A stretch of DNA of 64,000 bases from an uncultured bacterium (GTDB lineage: Bacteria; Cyanobacteriota; Vampirovibrionia; Gastranaerophilales; Gastranaerophilaceae): the NCBI GenBank assembly GCA_949292175.1, contig CASEYJ010000017.1, forward strand, positions 248,001 to 312,000, written 5' to 3'. Of the stretch, positions 1-8,354 are shown one piece after another (within the stretch, counting starts at the first letter, position 1; every line of letters begins with the position of its first letter). A program made the position numbers and the translations under genes. The notes below the pieces were generated by a model. That model had not been told where the DNA came from and searched no databases. It was given only the letters and a program-made list of their open reading frames with translations.

Positions 1-378
1 GTAAGCCCTCCCCTCCTTTTCAAAAAGAAGATGGAGATACTGGTTTATCTCAGGAACGCTCGCAGAAGTTCTTAAATAAAGTAATCTTCCTCGGAGTAAC
101 AATCGATACTGCTCAGTATCAAGAGTTGTCATCACACCATTAATGTTATAAGTTCGGGGAACTTGAAGTAAAAGTCCCCAAATTGAAAGTCCAAAATCAT
201 TTGCAGTAGTAATATTAAGAACATCAGTTGCCCAATTTTTCCAGAAATTATTATGATAATTAAGGTACCAGTTTTGTTTTTGAGTCAACAAACTATTCAA
301 ATTAGCAGCATTTGCATACTGCCACAGAATCTGACTTTCAAGATCTATATTATTTTTAAACTCAAAAATTTCACTCAT
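1..378 (-). CDS. Phage baseplate wedge protein, DUF2612-like (partial, 3' end outside window)
   Basis: The frame stays open from an ATG at 378 to the window edge, giving at least 126 residues beginning MSEIFEFKNNIDLESQILWQ. It overlaps the stop of the J-like gene by 8 bases, as tail genes in this operon do. The visible part has the features of DUF2612 tail proteins: a Trp/Tyr-rich first third, a segment DFGLSIWGLLLQVPR, then a basic helix with RLLLRGRLLYL. In compact myophages this family sits right after the J wedge and joins the baseplate periphery to the fibres. The family call is from remembered pattern, not from a search. The C-terminal part lies to the left of the window. Confidence 0.6.
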   Translation of the reverse strand, partial: MSEIFEFKNNIDLESQILWQYANAANLNSLLTQKQNWYLNYHNNFWKNWATDVLNITTANDFGLSIWGLLLQVPRTYNINGVMTTLDTEQYRLLLRGRLLYLRTSASVPEINQYLHLLFEKEGRAY

Positions 379-1567
379 TAATGCTCACCTTAATATTTTT
401 GCTGGAAATAACACCTTTTTGATTAACGTGTATTGTAATTGCGTCAGTACTAAGCTCTTCTTCACTCAATCCAACCTTCAAACTTTTGACAACAATACCG
501 GGAATAGCATTATTAACGCCTGCCGCTAATTCAAACGGCAAAATATCAACACCGATATCAAAACCGCTATATCCGGTAATATCTCCATTCGCAAACTCTT
601 GAATCACATTTTTAATTGTAGATTCAAGCTCTGTTGACGCCGCAGTTCCCTTATCGACACTGATTGAAACATAAATCTCCACAGGTTCAGGACGACTAAA
701 CTTAACATTATAAGCTACACCGAACACAGCATCTCTAACTTGAACTGACGTTCCACCAGTATAACCACATCCGACAGACTTTATAGAAAAAATAGCATTT
801 GCGACATCATCATCACTTCCACCATCAACACAACAATATATCGAATGAGGTTCGATACTCACTGTGTCATATTCAACCGTCTTATTCGTAAAATTATCAT
901 ATACAAAGGCACTTTTGACATTTTCTGTGTCTAAAAGTACTTTATAATAATTTTCCAAAAGAGCCTTTCCTGTAAAAAGACCCGAATCTAAGAATCTTTG
1001 TTTAAAATGAGCATCACTTTCTCGTTCCGTACCAAGAGTTGCAGGAGAAGGATTAGTTATAGTCTCCCACCCAAAAGTTCCGTCAATAATTTTATTTAAC
1101 TCTTCGGCTGCGCAAGCAACAGCCCCAAGTTCCAAAGACAGAAAATCACCTTGAACAGTTCCATCCTCTCCTATTGTTAAATCATTTTCCGCATAAAAAA
1201 TCACACCACTTGGAGTAGAAGCTTTAGATCCGGCCTGAATTACTGTTCCCTTTTGCCCAGTAAGAACAACCCGCACCCTACTTGCAGAACCACTATCACG
1301 ATACATCCCAAAATTTGCAAGTATCGCATCCAAGAACACACCATACGAAAGCATCACATTGAACAAATTCGCAACAAGGGCATTATTTTCGATAACAGAA
1401 GCCCTTGCGATAGTCTCCGTATCAATCAAACGACCTTGAGGAGTACTTTCTTCCAGTGAAATATCATCACCTAAAGCATTTTTAAATTCTTTTTGTACAA
1501 TTTCTTTAATATCAGCAGTATCCGCAACAACAGTACCACTGCTTGTTATATATTCATAATTAGCCAT
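371..1567 (-). CDS. Baseplate J-like wedge protein
   Basis: This 398-residue protein matches the baseplate J / gp47 family in length, content and position. Family features include an early segment with DTETIARASVIENN, the glycine-rich GQKGTVIQAGSKASTPSG, and FYAENDLTIGEDGTV. A later stretch resembles the usual 'GTDRESDEDFRQR' signature: GTERESDAHFKQRFL at about residues 178-192. J proteins form the wedge arms around the contractile-tail hub and trigger sheath contraction. It is translated after the gp25-like gene, overlapping it by 8 bases, and runs into the DUF2612-like gene. No truncation or frameshift is seen. Confidence 0.9.
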   Translation of the reverse strand: MANYEYITSSGTVVADTADIKEIVQKEFKNALGDDISLEESTPQGRLIDTETIARASVIENNALVANLFNVMLSYGVFLDAILANFGMYRDSGSASRVRVVLTGQKGTVIQAGSKASTPSGVIFYAENDLTIGEDGTVQGDFLSLELGAVACAAEELNKIIDGTFGWETITNPSPATLGTERESDAHFKQRFLDSGLFTGKALLENYYKVLLDTENVKSAFVYDNFTNKTVEYDTVSIEPHSIYCCVDGGSDDDVANAIFSIKSVGCGYTGGTSVQVRDAVFGVAYNVKFSRPEPVEIYVSISVDKGTAASTELESTIKNVIQEFANGDITGYSGFDIGVDILPFELAAGVNNAIPGIVVKSLKVGLSEEELSTDAITIHVNQKGVISSKNIKVSINE

Positions 1568-1904
1568 TTAAAACCACCGTTCCAAATTCAGTTATTATTT
1601 TTGCTTCATAGGAATAAATTCCATTTTTAATTTCATAGAAAAAAGAGGAAACTCTTATTACTCCATCCAGCTCTTCCAAAGTTTTTATAATGTTTGCCTG
1701 AAACATATCAGTATTAGCTCTATCAGCAAAAAGAGTTTCCATATAAGGAACACCTTTTTTCTTATTAAAAGATAATTCCCCACTATTAGTGAGGACAGCA
1801 TTTTTAGATATATTAGCCAAAGCCTCGCTATTAGAGGTTATTGCAATATTACCGCCTGCATCGACGTATATATCATTATTATTATCGGTAGCAATTGTTT
1901 TCAT
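1560..1904 (-). CDS. gp25-like baseplate wedge protein
   Basis: A 114-residue protein between the spike and J genes, the standard place for the W/gp25 wedge subunit. It contains the family pattern of a small beta domain followed by FNKKKGVPYMETLF and a helix with NIIKTLEELDGVIRV, then beta strands ending in a short tail. In known contractile tails gp25 contacts the sheath initiator ring and nucleates sheath assembly. The start overlaps the stop of the spike gene by four bases, so translation is probably coupled. The sequence is diverged from the T4 and P2 members, so the call rests on local pattern plus synteny. Confidence 0.8.
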   Translation of the reverse strand: MKTIATDNNNDIYVDAGGNIAITSNSEALANISKNAVLTNSGELSFNKKKGVPYMETLFADRANTDMFQANIIKTLEELDGVIRVSSFFYEIKNGIYSYEAKIITEFGTVVLNG

Positions 1905-2539
1905 TGAGGGACTCCTGTATTACCTGAACCGGGTTCAACACCGGAATGAATGTGTGTACTCAAGCTTATTCCAGCACCCGTAACATCTCCTGACACATTT
2001 AAATTTCCACTTATAACAGTATCGCCCACAATAGAGATTCCGCTATCTTTTAAAGACAACTTTGCACTTCCGCTCTGAGTAGAAATTATAAGGGCTCCAT
2101 CATCCTCTTCCCCAACAGAAAGCGAATTAATCCTATCAGGGATGAAGAACGCATCATTAAAACAATGTTTTCTGTAAGAATTTGGAGAAGACTCCTCTAA
2201 TTTCTGCTTAAAAATAGAAATATCCCTATCGCAAGCAACAAGCCAACCAGTATCGCCCTGTTTTAATGGAAAGCTTAAAAATATACCACCACCCTGCAAA
2301 GTCAAAACAGGGATATTTACAATAGGCAGTTTTGATATTTTTTGTCCCAAAGATGCAACTCCGGTAATCGCAGGTTTTACAACAGCCCTGTTAGTAGTTC
2401 TGTCATAAGATTGAACAATCCCCGGCAAAACCTTTTCCATATCCATCAACGTCACATCCTTAATCATTCTGCACAACCCCTCCAGAGAATTCGTATCCGC
2501 AGGTTCTCTAGAAGGAATAGTTTGAGTAATATCAGCCAT
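1901..2539 (-). CDS. Baseplate spike protein, Gp138/gpV-like
   Basis: A 212-residue protein with an OB-fold-like N-terminal half of the Gp138 type (MEKVLPGIVQSYDRTTNRAV, then GGGIFLSFPLKQGDTGWLV). The C-terminal half has short repeated strands and ends with THIHSGVEPGSGNTGVPQ. The histidine pair in that tail matches the H-x-H iron-binding tip of puncturing spikes. The protein is expected to trimerise at the end of the tail tube and pierce the outer membrane. The gene overlaps the hub gene by one base upstream and gp25 by four downstream. Annotators may also call it baseplate assembly protein V. Confidence 0.85.
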   Translation of the reverse strand: MADITQTIPSREPADTNSLEGLCRMIKDVTLMDMEKVLPGIVQSYDRTTNRAVVKPAITGVASLGQKISKLPIVNIPVLTLQGGGIFLSFPLKQGDTGWLVACDRDISIFKQKLEESSPNSYRKHCFNDAFFIPDRINSLSVGEEDDGALIISTQSGSAKLSLKDSGISIVGDTVISGNLNVSGDVTGAGISLSTHIHSGVEPGSGNTGVPQ

Positions 2540-3405
2540 TATTTTTTATACCTCTTGTAATTTTTTCCCTGAATTTCACAATAAAAATCTTTATCACGTG
2601 TTGAAAATTTAAAGACCAAATCATAAATTTGGTAATAATCATTGATTGCAGGGAACTTTTCCGACTCTAATCTTACCCAATCAGAAGGATTTAAAGTCGG
2701 ATCCAACAACACACTAAACTTAGCCCCATATTCAGTAGACTGAGGCACACTGACAAGCCCCGATGAAAGATTTATAAGTTTTACACCACCCCTTTCGCTC
2801 GCACCTACATTTGAAGTTACATTTTGAGTAACTTCTTCATCTTTATCAATAACTTTCAAAACTCCATTATCAAGAAAAGCTAAAAAATCACCGTATTTAT
2901 TTAATTCTTCAACCAGTTTAGCTTTAGCCCCTGCAAAATTAAACGAATCAATAAGTTTTTTAGACTTACTTTTCCAAGCCAAAGGCACCCCTAATTGATT
3001 AGCGACATTCTGAGCGAACTGCATAGAAGAAACAGGCGTATCAGAAGAAAAAGTAATAATATTCTGGCGATTAAAATAATTAGTCTTAGCCTCGATATCA
3101 AGCCATATATCAGGCAATCCGCTAGGGATAGCTTGAATAATATCTCCCTTAAAAATTAAGCCGTACCCTGTATCAAGATACCCGGCATAAACACTAATCT
3201 GTTTTTGTTTACCCGGCTCAACATAAGGCGACATATAAGTTGAAAGGTATTCTACATCTTGCTTGGACAAATTAGCGACTGAAATCTTAGCATCAGCCGA
3301 GACATTTCCCATTCTTCTATGAATCTCACCTTTTAACCCAATATTTTTAATTTGTTTAACTCCATTCGGAGTAGAAATTTCGATGTAACAAACACGATTT
3401 TTCAT
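2539..3405 (-). CDS. Baseplate hub protein, gpD/gp44-like
   Basis: A 288-residue protein directly upstream of the spike gene, the position of the tail hub (late control gene D type) in Mu- and P2-like phages. The N-terminal part has beta-rich text such as SVYAGYLDTGYGLIFKGDI, typical of hub domains that continue the tube fold. The middle has PVSSMQFAQNVANQLGVPL, a pattern of the family's inserted helical domain, and the end is basic (YKRYKK). The hub links the tube to the spike. No lysozyme domain is visible, so peptidoglycan digestion must be done elsewhere. Confidence 0.75.
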   Translation of the reverse strand: MKNRVCYIEISTPNGVKQIKNIGLKGEIHRRMGNVSADAKISVANLSKQDVEYLSTYMSPYVEPGKQKQISVYAGYLDTGYGLIFKGDIIQAIPSGLPDIWLDIEAKTNYFNRQNIITFSSDTPVSSMQFAQNVANQLGVPLAWKSKSKKLIDSFNFAGAKAKLVEELNKYGDFLAFLDNGVLKVIDKDEEVTQNVTSNVGASERGGVKLINLSSGLVSVPQSTEYGAKFSVLLDPTLNPSDWVRLESEKFPAINDYYQIYDLVFKFSTRDKDFYCEIQGKNYKRYKK

Positions 3406-3455
3406 AAATGGAACTCCTGTTGCTCAAACTAAGCATACCCCCCAATATTTAAAGA

Positions 3456-3752
3456 TTACTCAGCCTCGAAAACCAAATTACAAGTCTTTCCGAAATTTAC
3501 CCAATTAGGATACTCATCATTTTCAGTGACAAACTTAAAATTTCCACCGGCCTCTGTAATCATATAGGGATATGGCAAAATGCCCTGATTAGCGAAACAG
3601 GGTACATTTTGCACCAAATATTCATTATTGACAAAGAGTGAAAAAAGAGGAAGTCCTCTGTCAATAATACGGACAGTCATATCCCTATTAGCGATATTAA
3701 CAAGGAACTCCTGATTAGGAGTTTGCTTCAAATCAATAGAGTAAGTTATCAT
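3456..3752 (-). CDS. Baseplate plug protein, Pam3 gp18-like
   Basis: A 98-residue all-beta protein (MITYSIDLKQTPNQEFLVNI at the start, DRGLPLFSLFVNNEYLVQ in the middle). Size, predicted strands and place between the Dit-like and hub genes fit the plug domain described for cyanophage Pam3 (gp18), which closes the tube lumen beside the hub. It also resembles the small unnamed tail proteins of other compact myophages. There are short non-coding gaps on both sides (50 and 30 bases), unlike the overlapping genes downstream. The family name is inferred from remembered patterns and synteny. Confidence 0.55.
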   Translation of the reverse strand: MITYSIDLKQTPNQEFLVNIANRDMTVRIIDRGLPLFSLFVNNEYLVQNVPCFANQGILPYPYMITEAGGNFKFVTENDEYPNWVNFGKTCNLVFEAE

Positions 3753-3782
3753 TATACAAAATCCTTTTAAAACTCACAAAAA

Positions 3783-4298
3783 TCACAATTGCTTAACTGC
3801 ACTTTTTTGTCCTGAATTAACAGTAGAAGAATGTTTCGGCTCTTTCACCTGATCAGTAGACATCTTAACATACTGAGTTTGAGCGATTTGAACAGCTCTA
3901 AAAGACAAATTATAAACAGTTTTATTAAAATGGTCAGCGCCAACCTCAAAAGGCTTGGCGCAAATGACCATATTAGGAAACATCTCACCCTTAGCTTTTA
4001 TAGTTAAAGCAGTGCCGTTACGGAAATACTCATCAATTTCCGCAAGCGAACTCTGGTCTTCGTCATCGAGGAGAATGGATAAAGAACCTTTATTTGGATT
4101 GAAGACCTCATGATCGGTAATTACAGCCCCATTTTCGAGCGGATGATCCATTAAAGTAACATCATCATTAATGCTACCGTTAAGGAAATGAACACGTGTT
4201 AAAACTTCATTATTATCCTTGTATATAGCAAAATTTTTATTAAAAGTATTAAGAGCAACTCGCAAAATAACGTTTGTTGCGACAGATTTCAAATTCAT
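3783..4298 (-). CDS. Dit-like distal tail / baseplate protein
   Basis: A 171-residue protein located directly after the tape measure gene, where the Dit-like tube-to-baseplate adaptor is found. A beta-rich core is visible (NEVLTRVHFLNGSI, GSLSILLDDEDQSSLAEI, ALTIKAKGEMFPNMVI). The last 25 residues are polar and look disordered. It shares four bases with the end of the tape measure gene (ATGA-type overlap). The assignment comes mostly from synteny; the sequence does not give a decisive motif. Confidence 0.55.
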   Translation of the reverse strand: MNLKSVATNVILRVALNTFNKNFAIYKDNNEVLTRVHFLNGSINDDVTLMDHPLENGAVITDHEVFNPNKGSLSILLDDEDQSSLAEIDEYFRNGTALTIKAKGEMFPNMVICAKPFEVGADHFNKTVYNLSFRAVQIAQTQYVKMSTDQVKEPKHSSTVNSGQKSAVKQL

Positions 4299-5851
4299 GC
4301 CCTAACTCCTGTATCCAAGCCATTAAAAGCCATTTTTATATTTTGTAATAAATCATTAGCAATACCTTCAGCATCAGTCGCTTGAGTTTGAATAGTAATA
4401 TCACCGATAGTAAAGTTTTTTGTAGTTGTTGAATTACTATACGCACCAGCAATAGCGCCTTGTGGGATAGAAGCCAAAGGGATATTAGCAGTTGCAGCAA
4501 TTGCATCTTTACCAAGCATCAAATCTCTCCAAACATTTGATTCGCTTTTATTTAAGACAGATTCTCCCTTATGAAGCTCTGCAACGTAACCGTCATAAGG
4601 GACATAATCGAGTCCGGCAGCCGCTGTCGCAGATTTTCGTTTCTTGCGATTTTGAAAACCTTTTACAGCCATTGCCCCCTGAACCAACAGCCCCGGAAAT
4701 GTGAGATTTTTGAAGAAAAACTTTAGTATCGCTGGCATCTTGTCCCACATCTCCATAAAAATAGTTATCCACTTATGCTTTAATTGTTTGAGCCCACTAA
4801 TTACACCTTCCTTGAATGTTTCAAAACTGCCCAGCCACTTATCAAACATAGAGGGTTTTCCACTTATCCACGCCCATAATTGCCCCAATACATAATTTAA
4901 AACCATTATCCCAGATATTATCAATAATAACGGAGCTAATGATACAAATAAGGATGCAGCTAAAGACATTATTGGAGGCACTAGAAAGCTAGCTACAACA
5001 GCAGCAATTTCTAACAATGATACTTTTATCATCTCAGAATTTTCTGCAAAAAAATCTATTACAGTCTTTAATCCATTCATTAAAGGTACAAGGATTGGAA
5101 GTAACAACTGATAAACATTTTTTATAATAGAACTAAATCCTAAAGAAATTCCAGTTAAAGAAGAAGTTAACTCTTCAGCTCGTTGTAAATCCTCTTCTGA
5201 AAATAAATTATATTTAGACGATTTTTCTAATTGCAGAGAATACGCATTAATTCCATTTTCAAGTAATGGAATTAATGATTGATCCAAACCCAAAGAATCT
5301 GCAAGATTTATTTTTTCCGCATCTGTTTTTAAATCCTTCATTTTTGCAGATATTACATCCAAAAGCTGTTCTGAAGTCTTTATTACATCAGGATTTATTT
5401 TATACATTTCTAATGATGTCTTTAAGCCATTACCACTACCACCATTTTTAACATCTAATAAATTATCATTCAAATGAGATATACTATTAGAAACATCATG
5501 GTTATTTCCACCATATTGTTTTGCAACACTTAGTATAGATTGGAATTTATTTGGATTAATTCCTGACGTAATCATTAAAGATTTCATTTCTTTAGCATCA
5601 TTGGCATACGTAAATGTTTCTCTAATTGAGCTACCTAATGCCGAAAATACTATAGACCATTTCGAATATAAGCTTTTAATATTATTTAAAGATTTTAAAG
5701 AATTTGCATCTGCATCTTTCAAAATCTTTGATAAAGTACGAATAACACCCTCAAATGCGGAAAATTCAGAACCTAAACTTTCAATTTCCGTGGCAAGTGT
5801 TGAAAAAAACTTTGACTCAAATAAAGAATAAACAACTTCAAAATTATCCAT
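4295..5851 (-). CDS. Phage tail tape measure protein
   Basis: A 518-residue protein with the composition of a tape measure. The N-terminal 240 residues are helical and polar. Residues of about 240-330 contain several hydrophobic helices (VVASFLVPPIMSLAASLFVS, PLLLIISGIMVLNYVL). A basic stretch NRKKRKSATAAA follows, then a C-terminal glycine- and alanine-containing region with YVAELHKGESVLNKSE, a motif often seen near tape measure C-termini. It sets tail length and may form the membrane channel for DNA entry. At 518 residues it predicts a short tail. Between it and the chaperone gene lies an unrelated cassette on the opposite strand, which splits the usual chaperone-tape measure pair. Confidence 0.85.
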   Translation of the reverse strand: MDNFEVVYSLFESKFFSTLATEIESLGSEFSAFEGVIRTLSKILKDADANSLKSLNNIKSLYSKWSIVFSALGSSIRETFTYANDAKEMKSLMITSGINPNKFQSILSVAKQYGGNNHDVSNSISHLNDNLLDVKNGGSGNGLKTSLEMYKINPDVIKTSEQLLDVISAKMKDLKTDAEKINLADSLGLDQSLIPLLENGINAYSLQLEKSSKYNLFSEEDLQRAEELTSSLTGISLGFSSIIKNVYQLLLPILVPLMNGLKTVIDFFAENSEMIKVSLLEIAAVVASFLVPPIMSLAASLFVSLAPLLLIISGIMVLNYVLGQLWAWISGKPSMFDKWLGSFETFKEGVISGLKQLKHKWITIFMEMWDKMPAILKFFFKNLTFPGLLVQGAMAVKGFQNRKKRKSATAAAGLDYVPYDGYVAELHKGESVLNKSESNVWRDLMLGKDAIAATANIPLASIPQGAIAGAYSNSTTTKNFTIGDITIQTQATDAEGIANDLLQNIKMAFNGLDTGVRA

Positions 5852-5886
5852 TTAGCTAAATCCTCATTAATACTTGTATCCATTCC

Positions 5887-5914
5887 TTGTAAAAAAAAAA
5901 TACTATGTTAAAAT
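5887..5914 (+). promoter_or_regulatory. Putative sigma-70 promoter of the inverted cassette
   Basis: TTGTAA at 5887-5892 and TAAAAT at 5909-5914 are separated by 16 bases that include an A-tract. This lies 29 bases before the start at 5943 and just outside the 5' end of the tape measure gene. It would let the cassette be read in a lysogen, independently of the phage late operon. Confidence 0.55.
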
Positions 5915-5942
5915 AAAGTAAAATAAAAATATGGAGGGAAAT

Positions 5943-6350
5943 ATGTATAATAAACAATCACTATTAGAAATCTTAGATACTCAAAATAGGTTTGGCAAAA
6001 TTTTCTTATGGCTTTTTGTTAAGCCTTATACTTCAAGAATATTAAAAGCATTAAAAGATGATGATAAAATTCTTACTTGTAGCTTATATTGCTTCTTGAA
6101 TGGAGATTCTGGATTTTACTTACTATTACAAGATAGAATCTTATTTATTATAGCCTCTCCGATAAATTCTAAAAAGGAACTATATTTAAATAATGTTGCT
6201 AGTTATACTAAAAGCACAGGACTTCTTACATCTGTAAATATAACTGATGCGGGTGGTAAAAGCTTCAATTTGGAAAATATCTCAGAAGAATGTGCAGATA
6301 TTACTATAAAACATTTAAATGCACTAAAAGAGCAGATAGCAAATAAATAA
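5943..6350 (+). CDS. Cassette protein A, PH-domain-like fold suspected, unknown function
   Basis: The start at 5943 is chosen because GGAGGG at 5933-5938 is well placed for it; the earlier in-frame ATG at 5931 overlaps that ribosome binding site. The product has 135 residues. A basic first third (RFGKIFLWLFVKPYTSRIL) is followed by alternating strands (ILTCSLYCFLNGDSGFYLLL, RILFIIASPINSKKELYL) and a C-terminal helix of about 25 residues (ITIKHLNALKEQIANK). This layout resembles bacterial PH-like domains, but I have no motif to prove it. It is oriented against the phage late genes. Its 3' end is repeated almost exactly at 7284-7376. Confidence 0.7.
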   Translation: MYNKQSLLEILDTQNRFGKIFLWLFVKPYTSRILKALKDDDKILTCSLYCFLNGDSGFYLLLQDRILFIIASPINSKKELYLNNVASYTKSTGLLTSVNITDAGGKSFNLENISEECADITIKHLNALKEQIANK

Positions 6351-6383
6351 TAAAAACATTCAGTTTTTATTACATTAAAAAAA

Positions 6384-7283
6384 ATGAAAATACCTAGAAA
6401 TCCAATCGAAGAAATTGAATATTTATATCCAAACACTTTTTTTGATAAATCCCATGAAACTAATAGAAATGGAACAATAAATCAAAAAAAATTACCTCTT
6501 GCGTTGCAATTAAGTTTCATGGACAAAATAGTAATCAAGATATACGAAAAATATTTATTTGTATTCTTAACAATTTATATATTATGTACCATATTATTGA
6601 TTTTTGCTAATCATAACTTGGGAAAACTTTGTCTGATAATATTAGTATGCAATATTATTTTTTACAAACCCTCAAAACAAATTTATAAAGCAAAAGTATT
6701 GATTCAAAAAGGTATTAATGAATTCAATAATAATTATAATTTTTCGGCAGCTATGGAAGCTTTTAAAAGAGCTCAAATTGAATACCCACAACTTTCAAAT
6801 GAACTTAATGATTGGATTGGAGAATGCTATAGACTCCAAGAAAAATATTATGAAGCATTAGATTTTATACAAACACATACAGTAACAAGTAAACGTGTAA
6901 AAGTATTCACCCTTTATACATTAACAAAACGTTATGAGGATGCATTAAGATATTTTGAAGAAAGTTATACCGAAAAAGAAATAAAAGAACATCCTGCAAT
7001 ACTTATGCTACCTGTACGATTATTAGCTGGAATATTAAATCAACCTGAAAAAGCAATTGAATATTTAGAAGTTAAGCATAGCTACATATTTAAGCAATTT
7101 ATGAATGATGAACTTAGCTACATAAAGGGAGGTTTAGCTATTTGCTACAAACTTACAGGAAACAGCCAAAAAGCTAAAGAAATTTATCAAGATATTTTAG
7201 CGTATGATCCTTATAATATAACTGCCCAAAAATCTTATGAAGAAATATTGAATTCTCAAAACACAAAACAAAATGAACAATAA
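6384..7283 (+). CDS. Cassette protein B1, membrane-anchored TPR-like protein
   Basis: A 299-residue protein. A polar N-terminus is followed by two adjacent hydrophobic helices at about residues 57-93 (FVFLTIYILCTILLIF and LCLIILVCNIIFY) forming a hairpin in the membrane. From about residue 100 onward there are TPR-like helix pairs (SAAMEAFKRAQIEYPQ, EKYYEALDFIQTH, QPEKAIEYLE, NSQKAKEIYQDILAYDP). The architecture suggests a cytoplasmic interaction scaffold held at the inner membrane. No enzyme motif is visible. It follows cassette protein A by 33 bases and has a diverged paralogue at 7439-8305. No clear ribosome binding site precedes the ATG, so it may depend on translation of the gene before it. 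Confidence 0.7.
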   Translation: MKIPRNPIEEIEYLYPNTFFDKSHETNRNGTINQKKLPLALQLSFMDKIVIKIYEKYLFVFLTIYILCTILLIFANHNLGKLCLIILVCNIIFYKPSKQIYKAKVLIQKGINEFNNNYNFSAAMEAFKRAQIEYPQLSNELNDWIGECYRLQEKYYEALDFIQTHTVTSKRVKVFTLYTLTKRYEDALRYFEESYTEKEIKEHPAILMLPVRLLAGILNQPEKAIEYLEVKHSYIFKQFMNDELSYIKGGLAICYKLTGNSQKAKEIYQDILAYDPYNITAQKSYEEILNSQNTKQNEQ

Positions 7284-7376
7284 AGTAAAAGCTTCAATTT
7301 GGAAAATATCTCAGAAGAATGTGCAGATATTACTATAAACCATTTAAATTCACTAAAAGAACAGATATTGAAATAA
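7284..7376 (+). pseudogene. Remnant duplicate of the 3' end of cassette protein A
   Basis: Starting right after the stop of protein B1, this stretch repeats the last 30 codons of protein A in frame, including a stop. Bases 7286-7339 are identical to 6257-6310 (54 of 54); only a few substitutions follow before the sequences diverge at the last codons. The remaining first 100 codons and any start are missing. It marks a duplication of an A-B unit in which A was lost except for its end, or a conserved tag between B genes. Confidence 0.85.
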
Positions 7377-7438
7377 TTTCACTTTCACTTGCTTTATAAA
7401 ATTTGAAATGTTATACCTATATGTAGGTGGAGGTATGT

Positions 7439-8305
7439 ATGCATATAAGATTATTTGGTAAGTATGTAAAGTTAGAAGGGTTTTTTAAAGACGATATCAT
7501 TAAAGAAATCGGTGAGGTATTAGGTAACAAGAATCCTTTTAATGACGGTTATCCGGAAAAATATATCGAACTTGATGAAAATTTAAAAATGCTAGACTAT
7601 TTTTTCCCACTCATGATATTTATGTTTCATCCAATCACAATTGTGATTATGATACTTGCCTGCTTTACGTTTCACTCAAAAGATATGATAATACTATTTC
7701 TAACTCTGTATGGATTTGGTCTTTGGAATTATCACAGTTTAAAAAACATCAAACAAGGTATAAAATACTACAATGATGGACAATATGAAGAAGCTCTAAA
7801 ACATTTTTACAAATGTAATATTTTATTTGTTAGAGCTAATGACTGGATTTCGTATTCCCTAATTATTCTTAACAGACAAGAAGAAAATCTGGAATTTCTA
7901 TACACCCATAACATTGCAAATGTACGTATTAAAATATTTCTGCAACACATACAATTAGCTAGATATCAAGAAGCTATTGACTACCTTAACAACGTAATTG
8001 ATGAAGAAGAATTTAAAACTCATCCGTTTGCGGCGGTACTACCTGCTTTGTGCTATCTGAACTACTGCAAAGATCCTCAAAAAGCTATTGATTATATTGC
8101 AAGCAAGCAATTCATTTTTAAGTCTTCTAACAAACCTGAACTTTATTTAGTGTATCAATTCCTTGCTAAATGTTATAACGTTACTGGCGATACTGAACAA
8201 GAAAATAAAATCGCAAATATTTTAAATAATTTCAACTTCGATGGTGGCAGCATCGAAATAAAGGAAAAATTAAATAAAACTATAGAAAATATGACAAACA
8301 ACTAA
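7439..8305 (+). CDS. Cassette protein B2, membrane-anchored TPR-like protein
   Basis: The start is set at ATG 7439 because a GGTGGAGG sequence at 7426-7433 lies at the right distance; the longer GTG form starts inside that site. The product has 288 residues. Hydrophobic helices occupy about residues 50-90 (FFPLMIFMFHPITIVIMILA, MIILFLTLYGFGLW), then TPR-like pairs follow (QYEEALKHFYKC, RYQEAIDYLNNVI, DPQKAIDYIASKQFIF). Order of parts and several motifs (xxEKAIxYLExKxxxIF, then a Cys-Tyr and TG pair) match protein B1, so the two are paralogues, though overall identity is low. Function unknown; a role in phage exclusion or host-surface change is possible but unproven. Confidence 0.7.
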   Translation: MHIRLFGKYVKLEGFFKDDIIKEIGEVLGNKNPFNDGYPEKYIELDENLKMLDYFFPLMIFMFHPITIVIMILACFTFHSKDMIILFLTLYGFGLWNYHSLKNIKQGIKYYNDGQYEEALKHFYKCNILFVRANDWISYSLIILNRQEENLEFLYTHNIANVRIKIFLQHIQLARYQEAIDYLNNVIDEEEFKTHPFAAVLPALCYLNYCKDPQKAIDYIASKQFIFKSSNKPELYLVYQFLAKCYNVTGDTEQENKIANILNNFNFDGGSIEIKEKLNKTIENMTNN

Positions 8306-8321
8306 TAATATTAATTTTATT

Positions 8322-8354
8322 GATAGAGGGGGGAAATTTTCTCCCCTCTATTTA
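8322..8354. terminator. Hairpin terminator between cassette and chaperone gene
   Basis: A nine-base-pair stem (ATAGAGGGG at 8323-8331 with CCCCTCTAT at 8343-8351) is followed on the plus strand by a T-rich run. It ends the cassette transcript. It also lies three bases beyond the stop of the frameshifted chaperone on the minus strand, so it could weaken late transcription into the tape measure gene. Confidence 0.7.

Noticed and set aside
5931..5942. Upstream ATG for cassette protein A
   Set aside because: It overlaps the GGAGGG that serves the next in-frame ATG.
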